Below are positions 28,688 to 38,079 of a stretch of 64,000 bases of DNA, piece by piece. Each line of letters begins with the position of its first letter. The stretch's first letter is position 1. The notes beneath the pieces were generated by a model. That model was not told the DNA's origin. It saw only the letters and a program-made list of their open reading frames with translations, and did not search any database. Origin of the DNA: Brevibacterium zhoupengii (GTDB lineage: Bacteria; Actinomycetota; Actinomycetes; Actinomycetales; Brevibacteriaceae); assembly GCF_021117425.1 (NCBI RefSeq), contig NZ_CP088298.1:3472001-3536000 (forward strand), given 5' to 3'. Both the position numbers and the translations under genes were made by a program.

Positions 28688-29100
28688 GATGCATCCTCCA
28701 GGCTGTTCAGCAGAGCCTCGATGCGAGCACGAATGTCGTCGCGGATGATGCGCACGGTCTCGATTCCCTGACCTGCCGGGTCGTCGAGTTCCCAGTCTTC
28801 GTAGCGTTTGCCGGGGAAGATGGGGCAGGCATCTCCGCAGCCCATGGTGATCACCACATCCGAGGTCTTCACCGTGTCCGGGGTGAGAATCTTCGGCTGC
28901 TGGGCGGTGATGTCAATACCGACCTCAGCCATCGCCTCGGCTGCGATCTGGTTGAGCTGATGCGCCGGCTCGCTGCCAGCGGAACGGACCTCTACTCGAT
29001 CGGCCCCGAGCTCGCGGAGGAATCCGGCAGCCATCTGTGACCGGCCGGCGTTGTGCACGCAGACGAAGAGGACTGTGGGCTTCGGTTCGGCTGAGGTCAT
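28684..29100 (-). CDS. arsC: arsenate reductase, low-molecular-weight phosphatase fold
   Basis: A 138-residue arsenate reductase with the standard active loop CVHNAGRSQMAAGF and a second conserved cysteine pair region (VITMGCGDACPIFPG) that supplies the resolving cysteine. The ATG at 29100 overlaps the acr3 stop as ATGA, and its own stop overlaps the next flavoprotein start, so it is translationally coupled on both sides. It reduces arsenate to arsenite for export by Acr3. Confidence 0.93.
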   Translation of the reverse strand: MTSAEPKPTVLFVCVHNAGRSQMAAGFLRELGADRVEVRSAGSEPAHQLNQIAAEAMAEVGIDITAQQPKILTPDTVKTSDVVITMGCGDACPIFPGKRYEDWELDDPAGQGIETVRIIRDDIRARIEALLNSLEDAS

Positions 29101-30212
29101 GAGTGCGACTCCTGTCGGTTCGGGGCCATCTGGCCTCCGGCGTATTCGGGGAAGAAGCGGCGTCGTGACCACAGGGCCACGTAGACGAGTGCAACGAGGA
29201 TGGGGACCTCGATGAGGGGGCCGACGACCCCGGCCAGAGCCTGCCCGGAGGCGACTCCATAGGTGCCGATGGCCACGGCGATGGCGAGTTCGAAGTTGTT
29301 TCCGGCAGCGGTGAAGGCAAGCGTGGTCGTCTTCTCGTACCCGAGGTGCAGGGCACGTCCCACGATCATGCCGAAGGCGAAGACGACGATGAAGTAGATG
29401 AGCAGCGGTAACGCGATGCGGGCGACATTCAACGGATTCGAGGTGATCTCATCACCCTGGAGAGCGAAGAGCAGGACGATGGTGAACAGCAGGCCGTAGA
29501 GCGCGAAGGGCCCGATCCTGGGCAGGAACCGGTCTTCGTACCAGGTACGTCCCTTGGCCTTCTCACCGATGGTGCGGGTGAGGAAACCAGCCAGCAGCGG
29601 GATGCCGAGGAAGACGAGGACGCTGAGCGTGATCGCCCAGAAAGAGAATTCGCCGCTGGTCGTCGGCAGTCCCAGCAGATTCGGCAGCCACTGCAGGTAG
29701 AACCAGCCGAGGAGACCGAAGGCGAGGACCTGGAAGACCGAGTTGATCGCGACGAGGACTGCGGCGGCTTCGCGGTCCCCGCAGGCGAGGTCGTTCCAGA
29801 TGAGGACCATGGCGATGCAGCGGGCGAGGCCGACGATGATCAGTCCCGTCCGATATTCGGGAAGGTCGGGTAGGAAGAGCCAGGCGAGGGCGAACATGAA
29901 TGCCGGTGCGGCCAGCCAGTTGATGAGCAGGGAGGTGATCATCAGCTTCTTATCGGCGAGCACCCGGCCGGTCTCGTTGTAGCGGACCTTGGCCAGCACC
30001 GGATACATCATCACCAGCAGCCCCAGAGCAATCGGCAGCGACACGTCGGCCATCTTGATCGAGTCCAAAGCCGGCCCAAGTCCCGGCACGAGGCGGCCAA
30101 GCAGCAGGCCAAGCACCATCGCTGCGATGATCCACACCGGCAGGAAACGGTCGAGGGTCGACAGTCTGGCCTGAGCCGGTTCGTTGGCGGTGGCGGTGAC
30201 GGGGGTGTTCAT
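29097..30212 (-). CDS. acr3: Acr3 arsenite efflux permease
   Basis: Arsenite/proton exporter of the Acr3 (BART) family, 371 residues and ten membrane helices. The conserved helix with the catalytic cysteine reads GLARCIAMVLIWNDLA, and the second discontinuous helix FTAAGNNFELAIAVAIGTYG is intact. The ATG at 30212 follows AGGAG. It is first in a four-gene arsenic operon and is divergent from arsR across an 84-base region carrying the probable operator. Confidence 0.96.
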   Translation of the reverse strand: MNTPVTATANEPAQARLSTLDRFLPVWIIAAMVLGLLLGRLVPGLGPALDSIKMADVSLPIALGLLVMMYPVLAKVRYNETGRVLADKKLMITSLLINWLAAPAFMFALAWLFLPDLPEYRTGLIIVGLARCIAMVLIWNDLACGDREAAAVLVAINSVFQVLAFGLLGWFYLQWLPNLLGLPTTSGEFSFWAITLSVLVFLGIPLLAGFLTRTIGEKAKGRTWYEDRFLPRIGPFALYGLLFTIVLLFALQGDEITSNPLNVARIALPLLIYFIVVFAFGMIVGRALHLGYEKTTTLAFTAAGNNFELAIAVAIGTYGVASGQALAGVVGPLIEVPILVALVYVALWSRRRFFPEYAGGQMAPNRQESHS

Positions 30213-30225
30213 CGGACTCCTAAAA

Positions 30226-30243
30226 CATCGATGGGTATCGATA
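30226..30243. promoter_or_regulatory. putative ArsR operator between acr3 and arsR
   Basis: Two ATCGAT hexamers (30227-30232 and 30237-30242) separated by GGGT form an inverted repeat just upstream of the acr3 start. ArsR-type repressors of actinomycetes bind similar ATCGAT-containing repeats. The site would control both divergent transcripts. Confidence 0.6.
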
Positions 30244-30296
30244 TGAATCCAACCACCACGTATCGACAACTGTCAATATGTGGGCATAATGGAGAG

Positions 30297-30647
30297 GTGA
30301 CTGCTGAACAGACATTGCCCGCACCCGCCTCGACGGCCTGCTGCACTCCCCTGACCGCTGAGCCCTTGGGCTTGGACGAGGCTCAGGACTTCGCTCGGAT
30401 CCTTAAGGCACTCGCCGACCCGACACGCCTGCGCCTGGTCTCACTCGTTGCCGCGCACGAGGACAATGAGGCGTGCGCGTGCGATCTCATCGATCCGGTC
30501 GGACTGGGCCAGCCCACGGTCTCACATCACCTCAAGATCCTCGTCGATGCTGGGGTCCTCCACCGGGAGAAGCGCGGCATCTGGTCGTATTACTCAATGG
30601 CAGAAGAGACTTTGGAGCGCATCGCGGCGTTCCTGTCTCCTGCGTAA
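30297..30647 (+). CDS. arsR: ArsR family metalloregulator
   Basis: A 116-residue winged-helix repressor controlling the arsenic operon. The core LKALADPTRLRLVSLV is typical, and the metal-sensing segment reads EACACDLIDPVGLGQPTVSHHLK, keeping two cysteines in the position of the CxC motif; another Cys pair (TACC) near the start may complete the arsenite site. GTG at 30297 is the proposed start, with GGAGAG directly before it; an ATG 22 codons upstream is less likely because it would lie inside the operator. Confidence 0.9.
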   Translation: MTAEQTLPAPASTACCTPLTAEPLGLDEAQDFARILKALADPTRLRLVSLVAAHEDNEACACDLIDPVGLGQPTVSHHLKILVDAGVLHREKRGIWSYYSMAEETLERIAAFLSPA

Positions 30648-30769
30648 ATCCACCGTTTGGCGCCGCGCACACTGCGACCGCACCTCGAGAGGCTTCGCAC
30701 CGCCGGGCAGGATCGGGGTACGCTCCGAAATGAGACCGCACCACTCCCCCGACGAAAGCAGTGAGGTCA

Positions 30770-32377
30770 ATGACTGCGACTGGCAAGACTGTCCTGCAGG
30801 CAAGTCTGGATGTCTTCCGCACCCATGGAATGACGACGATCTTCGGCAATCCGGGATCGAACGAGCTGCCGTTTTTGGCAGGACTCGGCGATGACTTTCG
30901 CTTCGTCCTCGGCCTGCATGAACAGGTCGTCGTCGGCATGGCCGAAGGCTTTGCTCGTGCCACTGGTCGTCCTGTCCTGGTCAACCTGCATGCCGCTTCC
31001 GGGTCCGGCAACGGGATGGGAGCGCTGACCAATGCGCACTACGGCCACGTTCCCCTGGTGGTCCTCGCCGGGCAGCAGGTCCGTCGGACGGTGGGTCAGG
31101 AAACCATGCTGGCCAGTTCGGATGCTGCCACCCTGCCAACGCCGTTGGTGAAGTACTCCCATGAACCGCTGTCTGCCACGGATGTCCCCCGGACGCTGTC
31201 GCAGGCCGCCTTCGAAGCCACCACCCAGCCCAGTGGCCCCGTCTATGTCTCCGTTCCATTGGATGACTGGGACGAAGAGGCGCTCGACGACGATGACCTG
31301 CTGACGACTCGAACAGTGTCGACCGGACGTGGTCTCGACCCGCAGCTGCAGCAGGAGCTGCTCGCTTCCCTTGATGGGGCGAAGCGTCCCGCGCTCGTGG
31401 TCGGACCCCAGGTGGATGCCGCCGCTGTGTCTGATCCCGAGGTCTTAGAAGCAGTGCAGTCATTGGCGGAGAAGCTCGATGCCTCTGTCTATGTCGCCCC
31501 GTCACCGACCCGCTGCCCCTTCCCCACGACCCACCCGAATTTCGAGGGTGTCCTCGTTCCCGGGATCAAGTCGGTGCGTGACCGGTTGGCTGACCATGAT
31601 GTCGTCCTCGTGTTGGGTGCTGCCGTGTTCAGGTATCACCGGTGGGAGCCTTCGAACTATCTGGCTCCCGGCACCGAGGTCATTCAGATCACCCAAGACC
31701 CGCGCGAGGCCACTCGGGCACCGTTCGGCAAGGCCGTCATCACCGATGTCGCCAGCAGCGCTGCGACTCTTGCCGATGGGGTCACCGATCGCGGTACCCG
31801 GCGCGGCGAGCGCGGTTCACGGATCATGAACCCAGCGGCCACCTCGGCGGAGGGAATGACCGGCGGCGAGATTCTCGCGGTGCTCAATGAGCACGTCAAC
31901 GACTCGGTGTCCTACGTCAACGAGACCACCACATTGGACCTTGACTACCTCGAACAGGTCGCCATCGACCGGCCTGGAATGTACAGCTTCCCAGCCTCTG
32001 GCGGCCTGGGCTTCGGGCTGCCTGTCGCCGTGGGAATGTCGATCGGGGCACCAGAGAAGACGGTCGTGGCAACCGTCGGCGACGGCTCGGCCAACTACGG
32101 CATCACCGCGCTGTACACGGCGGCCCAACTGCAGACGCGGACCGTGTTCGTCATCGTCAATAACTCCGGCTACGGCGCCCTGGCCGGCTTTGCCCAGCGC
32201 ATGGGCGTGCCCAAAGTTCCCGGACTGACACTGGGCGGCATCGACTTCGTCTCCCTAGCCAAGGGCTACGGGGTCCCAGCCAAGCAGACGTCTACCCGTG
32301 CCGAGTTTGCGGCCGCCTATCGGGAGGCACTCGAGGCGTCCGGGCCGGTGCTCATCGATGCTTCGATCGTGTCGTGA
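30770..32377 (+). CDS. mdlC: benzoylformate decarboxylase (ThDP-dependent)
   Basis: Thiamine-diphosphate enzyme of 535 residues that converts benzoylformate to benzaldehyde and CO2. Key parts match the family: GNPGSNELPF with the active-site serine, LHEQVVVGMAEGFA with the cofactor-activating glutamate, NLHAASGSGNGMGAL with an active-site histidine, and the ThDP-binding GDGSANYGITALYTAAQ near residue 430. No other mandelate-pathway gene is nearby, so a related 2-keto acid could be the true substrate. Confidence 0.9.
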   Translation: MTATGKTVLQASLDVFRTHGMTTIFGNPGSNELPFLAGLGDDFRFVLGLHEQVVVGMAEGFARATGRPVLVNLHAASGSGNGMGALTNAHYGHVPLVVLAGQQVRRTVGQETMLASSDAATLPTPLVKYSHEPLSATDVPRTLSQAAFEATTQPSGPVYVSVPLDDWDEEALDDDDLLTTRTVSTGRGLDPQLQQELLASLDGAKRPALVVGPQVDAAAVSDPEVLEAVQSLAEKLDASVYVAPSPTRCPFPTTHPNFEGVLVPGIKSVRDRLADHDVVLVLGAAVFRYHRWEPSNYLAPGTEVIQITQDPREATRAPFGKAVITDVASSAATLADGVTDRGTRRGERGSRIMNPAATSAEGMTGGEILAVLNEHVNDSVSYVNETTTLDLDYLEQVAIDRPGMYSFPASGGLGFGLPVAVGMSIGAPEKTVVATVGDGSANYGITALYTAAQLQTRTVFVIVNNSGYGALAGFAQRMGVPKVPGLTLGGIDFVSLAKGYGVPAKQTSTRAEFAAAYREALEASGPVLIDASIVS

Positions 32378-32397
32378 CAGGTGTTGTCTTGTGACTG

Positions 32398-33300
32398 CTA
32401 TGTGAGGGGTTTCAGCCCAAGATGGGGCAGCGCCGCGTCGATGATATCGGTTGCGGACTTCCGCACGGCCTGCGCTGCGCTGACGCCAGCCCTGTCACGG
32501 TAGGCGCTGACTATCCTGGCTCCGACTGCATATCCTGCTCCGGTAGGAAGGCCGACAGGTTCACCTCCGAACTGACGTGCTGAGACATCACCGAGAACCC
32601 AAGCTGCGAAGTCCTGCATACCCGTGACATCGAGTCCGGTCACGACCTTCGCCAGGACATCATCATCGGCATAGACCTCCTTCGAGACGAAATGCGTGTA
32701 ACCCTTCTCGCCGTACAGTTCGACAGCGAATACGTCTGCGAGTCCTTCGGCGACGACGTGTTCTCCGACAGTCACAGTGGCGGGATTCCAGATGATGCCG
32801 TCGGGTGAGTAACGGACGTTGTGGTGGAGTTCGTGGACTGCGATTGCCTCCAGACGGTCAAGAACGCGCGGGGTGGGCCAAATCGTCAAGACGATGTATC
32901 CGCTGATCCCGCCGAAGCCGGACAACCCCTGCGCTTCGTTCATGAAATGTGCATTACCGGGATCTCCCAGTACGATCAGTACCTTCAGATCAGGAATCTT
33001 CACACCGGAATCGGCCGCTTCCAAGGCTTCAATCCCGCAGATGAGTGCCTCCTCGATCCGCTGCCAAGCATCGGCAGCGATGAGTTTGTCGAGGCCCTCG
33101 CTAACCTGTTCTGCATCATCGGAGAGAGGAAATCCGAAGTTCTGCCCATGCGTCTCTGCCATGTCGACGCCACCGGGAATGAAGTGATACATCCCGGCCA
33201 TCGGTTCCCACATCTGACGAACGAGGTCGGCACGGTGCTGTGGTTCCGCGTCGACAACTCGACGCATAGCCGATGCACTGTCAATGAGTGAAATAGTCAT
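32398..33300 (-). CDS. DUF2268 putative zinc metalloprotease
   Basis: A 300-residue protein with the DUF2268 layout: an N-terminal helical part and a zinc-protease-like core with the HExxH motif (AVHELHHNVRY) followed by an EGLADVFAVELYGE segment that can supply the third metal ligand. Members are predicted proteases, some linked to sporulation or stress, and are poorly characterised. The ATG at 33300 has no clear ribosome site and may be leaderless; an in-frame start 34 codons upstream is possible. It is convergent with the decarboxylase gene. Confidence 0.8.
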   Translation of the reverse strand: MTISLIDSASAMRRVVDAEPQHRADLVRQMWEPMAGMYHFIPGGVDMAETHGQNFGFPLSDDAEQVSEGLDKLIAADAWQRIEEALICGIEALEAADSGVKIPDLKVLIVLGDPGNAHFMNEAQGLSGFGGISGYIVLTIWPTPRVLDRLEAIAVHELHHNVRYSPDGIIWNPATVTVGEHVVAEGLADVFAVELYGEKGYTHFVSKEVYADDDVLAKVVTGLDVTGMQDFAAWVLGDVSARQFGGEPVGLPTGAGYAVGARIVSAYRDRAGVSAAQAVRKSATDIIDAALPHLGLKPLT

Positions 33301-33419
33301 AAACACGACGGTATGCGTTGACTCGACGTCAAAGTCAATACCGGCTCGCTTCGTCCTGACATATACGCCGATACCTCCACATGCATGCGCAATTACGAAC
33401 ATCGCCTACGCTGGCACCT

Positions 33420-33860
33420 ATGGGATTTCAGGCTTTGGAACACTACGCAGAAACCGCGGGCTTGACTGTGGCAGCGGTGGTCCCCGAGGAACAGAACAGC
33501 GACTATGAGTCGGGATGCGCCAAGCTCGAGGGAACCTGGTGGCGAGTCCGGACAGCACGCATCACACCGACCAAACCAGGTGCCTTCGTAGCCGTCTGGG
33601 AACGCTCCCCAGAGGGGAACACTGCGCCATTCTCCGGTGACGATACCTGTGCGGGGCTTCTCGTGTTCGTCTCAGACGAAGGGTTCTTCGGCCTCTTCAA
33701 GTTCCCCACCGCGGACCTGATCAAGTTGGGAATCTACTCGTCACAACGCTCGACAGGGAAGCGAGGCTTCCGTCTCTACCCGCCTTGGTCCACTTCGCTG
33801 AATCCCCAAGCGACTCGCACGCAGCGCAAGCAGACTCCGTTCTTCGAACAATTTCGTTGA
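33420..33860 (+). CDS. MepB-like protein
   Basis: A 146-residue protein resembling MepB, a small protein encoded next to the MepA drug exporter in staphylococci and of unknown action. The family pattern is visible: GTWWRVRTARITPTKPGAFV, then VWERSPEGNTAPFSGDD and FPTADLIKLGI. No mepA-like gene adjoins it. The start is uncertain: ATG at 33420 gives the compact form, while an ATG at 33381 would add 13 residues; neither has a ribosome site. Confidence 0.75.
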   Translation: MGFQALEHYAETAGLTVAAVVPEEQNSDYESGCAKLEGTWWRVRTARITPTKPGAFVAVWERSPEGNTAPFSGDDTCAGLLVFVSDEGFFGLFKFPTADLIKLGIYSSQRSTGKRGFRLYPPWSTSLNPQATRTQRKQTPFFEQFR

Positions 33861-33999
33861 GTCATTCGGACAAGCCGGGCCACTGTTTGTCCCCCATGAG
33901 CTCGGCCCGATATCCTCGGAAGTAAGCAACAGTAGCAAGAAACGCTCGGGACGACCCGAACGCAATCAGTCACGATGAGGACGGCCTCGAAGAACAGGA

Positions 34000-35178
34000 A
34001 TGCCCGTCATGACTGCCGCCATTCGCAGCATTCTCACTCCCACTGCCATCGTTCGCCTAGCCCTCGGCTGGGGCGCCTTCGCAGCTCTCCTCTTCGCAGG
34101 CCCACTGCTGGCTCCGCCCGTTGCGGGCCCACTCCTCGTCACCGCCCTGCTCATCATCGTCGGCGTCATCCTCATCTGCGCCTTCGGAGTCGTCCACGAG
34201 GCCGAGCATCTGGCCGGCCGCCTCGGCGATCCCTATGGTTCACTGGTGCTCACGCTCTCGATCGTGCTCATCGAGGTGGTGCTCATCGCCGCCGTCCTCC
34301 TGGGCCCCGGGGAGCATGCCACGATCGCCCGTGACTCAGTCATGGCGGTGTCGATGATCATCCTGGGCGCCGTCATCGGACTGTGTCTGCTGGTCGCGGG
34401 GCTGCGCCACGGCAGTCTCGCCCACAACCGCACGGGCGTCTCAACGTATCTGTCACTCATCATCGTCCTTGCCGCCCTCGCCTTCGCCCTGCCGGCACTC
34501 ATCGGCACGAACGGCAGCTACGAGGAATGGCAGGAGATCCCGATCATCGTGCTGACGATCGGAATCTACGCCTTCTTCCTCTACCGTCAGATGGGCGCTC
34601 AGGCTGCCGATTTCCACGAGGTGGATCCACGTCTGACCAAGCCCGCCGAGGTGGCTCCGGATTCCGCTTCGACCACAGTCGCGACCACGCAGAAGCAGAG
34701 CATCGTCGAGATCATCTCCACTCACCGCACCGAGATCATCGTGCGTCTGGCTCTGCTCATCGCCACGGTCACACCGATCGTACTGCTCAGCCACGATATG
34801 GCGTCGCTGCTCGATGACGGCTTGGGCCGCCTCGGCGCTCCCGTGGCTCTGTCGGGGGTCGTCATCGCACTCATCGTCTTCCTTCCGGAGACGATCACCT
34901 CAGTCAGGGCCGCATGGGAAGGTGAGGTCCAGCGGGTGAGCAATCTGTGTCACGGGGCGCAGGTGTCCACGGTGGGGCTGACGATTCCGACCGTACTGCT
35001 CATCGGGCTGCTCACCGATCAGCCGATAGTGCTCGCGGAATCCCCGGCGAACCTGCTCCTGTTCGCGGTCACGCTGCTGCTGTCGGTGACGACGTTCGCG
35101 GCGAAGAAGGTCACAGCCGTCCACGGTGCGGCCCACCTCGTCGTGTTCGCGATCTTTGGGATCACACTCTTCTCCTGA
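34000..35178 (+). CDS. calcium/cation-proton antiporter, ChaA type
   Basis: Integral membrane antiporter of the CaCA superfamily, 392 residues with about eleven helices in two repeats. The conserved alpha-repeat motifs are present: GVVHEAEHLAGRLGDPYGSL in the first half and VIALIVFLPETITSVRAAWEGEV in the second; their glutamates bind the cation. A short hydrophilic loop near residues 205-240 joins the halves. It probably exports Ca2+, Na+ or K+ in exchange for protons. Confidence 0.9.
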   Translation: MPVMTAAIRSILTPTAIVRLALGWGAFAALLFAGPLLAPPVAGPLLVTALLIIVGVILICAFGVVHEAEHLAGRLGDPYGSLVLTLSIVLIEVVLIAAVLLGPGEHATIARDSVMAVSMIILGAVIGLCLLVAGLRHGSLAHNRTGVSTYLSLIIVLAALAFALPALIGTNGSYEEWQEIPIIVLTIGIYAFFLYRQMGAQAADFHEVDPRLTKPAEVAPDSASTTVATTQKQSIVEIISTHRTEIIVRLALLIATVTPIVLLSHDMASLLDDGLGRLGAPVALSGVVIALIVFLPETITSVRAAWEGEVQRVSNLCHGAQVSTVGLTIPTVLLIGLLTDQPIVLAESPANLLLFAVTLLLSVTTFAAKKVTAVHGAAHLVVFAIFGITLFS

Positions 35179-35312
35179 TCGGGCATGAGTAGGCAGAGGA
35201 CCTCCTCGAGACAACGGCGGAACGTCCCCACACCGGCGCACACAGGAACGTTTCGGAGCTCCGCAGGTGTCTCGACGAGAGGGTGCGGCAGTACCTCAAA
35301 TACCTGGCTATT

Positions 35313-35537
35313 TCAGCCGCGTTGCCCGCGCCGACGGGCTGTGAGTTCGTCGGTGATGCGTTCAAGGCTGCCGTTCGACGTCAGAGCGGCCCACCCTCGA
35401 GCCAGTGTCTGGAAAACAGCAGAGTTGTCCAGCATCTTCAACCCGAGCCGGTCGTGCGAGGGCTGGAGGAAGCGCCCCATGCCGAAGAGGATGAGGGCGT
35501 ACCCAAGGGCGAGAAACAACACTGGAATGATCCACAT
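35313..35537 (-). CDS. small membrane protein, 74 residues
   Basis: One N-terminal hydrophobic helix (MWIIPVLFLALGYALILFG) followed by a basic, soluble tail. No family is recognised. The ATG at 35537 has GAGG close before it; a frame twelve codons longer exists. It is divergent from the LysR regulator gene, which may control it. Confidence 0.6.
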   Translation of the reverse strand: MWIIPVLFLALGYALILFGMGRFLQPSHDRLGLKMLDNSAVFQTLARGWAALTSNGSLERITDELTARRRGQRG

Positions 35538-35619
35538 GCCCTCATCGTCTCTCCGTCTCTCAATCAAGCACAAGCAATTGTTTTCTCATCTCTGTCAGTA
35601 AATACTTTATGATCGGAGT

Positions 35620-36516
35620 ATGCTCGACACCCATCGACTCGCGATCTGGAGGGCCGTGGTCGCCAGCGGCTCAGTCCAGCAGGCCGCGGCCAATCTCCAA
35701 TACACTCCAGCGACGATCAGCCAGCACATCATCAGGCTGGAGAAGGACGTGGGCCTGCCCCTCTATGAGCGGAGCGGGCGAGGAATCGCACCGACTCCCG
35801 TCGGGGTGCGCTTGGCCGAGGAATCCGGTGAAGTCTTCTCCAGTCTGCGACGCCTCGAGGCCACGCTCGATGACCTGCGGCGAGGTCCGCGACCGCGTCT
35901 CGAAATCGGCTGCTTCTCCTCGGCAGCGAAGGAATGGATCCCCGCCATCGTCTCCTCAGTCGTCACCGAATTCCCCACGGTGCAGTTCGAGATCAGCCTC
36001 AGCCCCGCAACGGATGCCGATGACTGGAGTCCGCACGACCTTGAGATCCATTCGGAGGTGCCCTCTCTGCAGCCGAGAGCGATCCCGGGGTTCCGCAGGC
36101 AGGTTCTGACGGAAGAGGGCTACCAGCTCGTCGTTGCTTCCGATCATCGCCTGGCCGGCGCCGACGCGGTTTCGATGTCCCAGCTCAGCGACGAAGCGTG
36201 GGTCAACGCCGACATCAGCAACTCACCGGCAGCTCTCATCGTGACCCGGGCCTGCAATGCGGCCGGCTTCGAACCCAACTTCACTGCGGGCTCCGATGAC
36301 CACTACGCTGTCCTGGCCATGGTCGCCGCCGGGGTCGGGGTCTCGGCCCTGCCCTCGCTGGCGATTCGAGACCTGCCGAACGGAGTCACGGCGGTGCCGC
36401 TGATCGATCCGACACCTCGGCGACGGATCGTCCTGCAGACACGGGAGGCCGTGCATCACTACCCCTACGTGCGCACCGCCGAGGATCTCATCCACGCACG
36501 GGCACAGACCGCCTAG
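35620..36516 (+). CDS. LysR family transcriptional regulator
   Basis: A 298-residue LysR-type regulator. The N-terminal helix-turn-helix is at about residues 15-45 (SGSVQQAAANLQYTPATISQ), followed by the linker helix and a substrate-binding-protein-like effector domain. An A/T-rich stretch precedes the ATG. It is divergent from the small membrane protein gene; its last 29 bases overlap the end of the convergent HxlR gene. Confidence 0.92.
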   Translation: MLDTHRLAIWRAVVASGSVQQAAANLQYTPATISQHIIRLEKDVGLPLYERSGRGIAPTPVGVRLAEESGEVFSSLRRLEATLDDLRRGPRPRLEIGCFSSAAKEWIPAIVSSVVTEFPTVQFEISLSPATDADDWSPHDLEIHSEVPSLQPRAIPGFRRQVLTEEGYQLVVASDHRLAGADAVSMSQLSDEAWVNADISNSPAALIVTRACNAAGFEPNFTAGSDDHYAVLAMVAAGVGVSALPSLAIRDLPNGVTAVPLIDPTPRRRIVLQTREAVHHYPYVRTAEDLIHARAQTA

Positions 36517-36988
36517 TCGCAGCAGAGGTGGGCGCAGTGCGAGCCTCCTTCGGCGAGGACAGGGAGTGCCCGGCCGCACACTCGACGACAGCTTTCACCG
36601 GTTCGCCGCAGTCGCGGTGGACCACCTCGAGCGGAGGCCCATCGGTGTCAGCGGCGCCGTCGTGGCCAGTGCCGTGTTTGTCGCCCCAGCGCAGCAGAGA
36701 GATCATCACAGGGTAGAGATCGAGACCCTTGTCCGTGAGCCGATATTCCTTGCGTACTCGCCGTCCGGGTTCGCGATAGGGCGCGACCTCGAGGACTCCC
36801 GCGGCGACGAGCTTGCGCAGCCGATCGGAGAGCACCGGGTCCGAGACTCCGACATGGTCACGGATCTGGTCGAACCGGCGCACTCCGTTGAACGCCTCCC
36901 GGAGGATGAGCACGGTCCACTTCTCCCCGATGACATCCATGGTCTTCTGGATCGAGCATTCGGCAGTGTCGAATTCCAGCCAGTCCAT
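36488..36988 (-). CDS. HxlR family transcriptional regulator
   Basis: Winged-helix regulator of the HxlR family, 166 residues. It has the family opening CSIQKTMDVIGEKWTVLILR, with Cys11 in the redox-sensitive position used by aldehyde- or quinone-sensing HxlR proteins, and the wing REPGRRVRKEYRLTDKG. It is divergent from the two thioesterase genes, which are its likely targets. Confidence 0.92.
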   Translation of the reverse strand: MDWLEFDTAECSIQKTMDVIGEKWTVLILREAFNGVRRFDQIRDHVGVSDPVLSDRLRKLVAAGVLEVAPYREPGRRVRKEYRLTDKGLDLYPVMISLLRWGDKHGTGHDGAADTDGPPLEVVHRDCGEPVKAVVECAAGHSLSSPKEARTAPTSAATRRSVPVRG

Positions 36989-37063
36989 ATTCGCCCCTTC
37001 GTTTGACCGCCTGATCCATTATAGGCTAACTTCAAATTATTCAGCCAGCTCGAAGGGGAACTC

Positions 37064-37498
37064 ATGAATCCGCAGTCAGACGCACTCCCAGATGTCTCAC
37101 TTGCCGCAGCCAGCAACTTCGTCGCCGCCTCAGGACTCGTCATCGACGAGGTCACAAACACGAGCGTCCGCGGCCATGCCGACCTGGGCATCGACCATCA
37201 CACACCCTGGGGCGTCGTCCACGGCGGCGTGTACACAACGCTCGTGGAGAGCACGGGAAGCATCGGCGCCAGCCACGCCGTGGGCGAGCGCGGCGAGTTC
37301 GCCGTCGGCATCCACAACGCCACCGACTTCCTGCGCCCGACCACCGGCGCCCGCGTTGCAGTCGAGGGCACCGCCCTGCATCAGGGCCGGACCCAGCAGC
37401 TGTGGGAGGTCATCATCACCGACACCTCATCGGACAAGGTCCTCGCCCGCGGCCAGCTTCGCCTGCAGAACGTCCCCATGCCGAAGGAGGCCAACTGA
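37064..37498 (+). CDS. PaaI-type hotdog thioesterase
   Basis: A 144-residue acyl-CoA thioesterase of the hotdog fold. The family motif with catalytic residues reads HHTPWGVVHGGVYTTLVEST, and DFLRPTTGARVAVEG lies in the later strands. It is followed after one base by a second hotdog gene and is divergent from an HxlR regulator. It probably clears aromatic or short acyl-CoA esters. Confidence 0.88.
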   Translation: MNPQSDALPDVSLAAASNFVAASGLVIDEVTNTSVRGHADLGIDHHTPWGVVHGGVYTTLVESTGSIGASHAVGERGEFAVGIHNATDFLRPTTGARVAVEGTALHQGRTQQLWEVIITDTSSDKVLARGQLRLQNVPMPKEAN

Positions 37499-37499
37499 G

Positions 37500-38009
37500 A
37501 TGGGCGGCGAATCGAGCACTCGCGAAACCACGGTGACGTGGAGCGACCCTTCGGAGGGACTCTCACTCCTGCCGACGTTGGACGGCATCGACTACCTGCG
37601 CAAGATCGCCGCCGGCGACATCCCCGGAGCACCCATCGGATCCCATATGGGCATGGAGATCGCCGAGGTGGGTGAGGGGACGGTCACGTTCCGCTGCCAT
37701 CCCGATGAGTCCCATTACAACCCGATCGGCATGGTCCACGGAGGGTTGGTCTGCACCCTACTCGACTCGGTGCTCGGGTGCGCGGCACAGACCACTTTGC
37801 CGAAGGGCACCGGATACACCTCGATCGAGATCAAGGTCAACTACCTCCGGCCTGTCACGGCCGACAGCGGGCCCCTTGTCGCCACAGGCCGAGTCGTCAA
37901 GCCTGGTCGCCGAGTGATCTTCTCCGACGGTGAAGTCGTCGACAACAAGGGCAAGACCGTCGCCACCGCATCGGGCAGCCTGCTCGTCTTCCCGCTGGAG
38001 GCCAAGTAG
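37500..38009 (+). CDS. PaaI-type hotdog thioesterase
   Basis: Second hotdog thioesterase of 169 residues, with the motif HYNPIGMVHGGLVCTLLDS and the strand VNYLRPVTADSGPLVATGRV. It has a longer N-terminal part than the gene before it and only moderate similarity, so it is an old relative rather than a fresh duplicate. The ATG lies one base after the stop of the upstream gene, so the two are almost certainly co-transcribed. Confidence 0.88.
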   Translation: MGGESSTRETTVTWSDPSEGLSLLPTLDGIDYLRKIAAGDIPGAPIGSHMGMEIAEVGEGTVTFRCHPDESHYNPIGMVHGGLVCTLLDSVLGCAAQTTLPKGTGYTSIEIKVNYLRPVTADSGPLVATGRVVKPGRRVIFSDGEVVDNKGKTVATASGSLLVFPLEAK

Positions 38010-38079
38010 GCGAGGTCGTGCGGCCGTGATCAACGACGTGTTCGCGGACTGCCCGGCGACCTCGGCGATTGTTCGCGGT

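Noticed and set aside
37016..37032. TTATAGGCTAACTT resembling half of an IdeR/DtxR iron box
   Set aside because: Only one half matches and the neighbouring thioesterase and HxlR genes have no link to iron; the stretch may simply hold a promoter -10 element.
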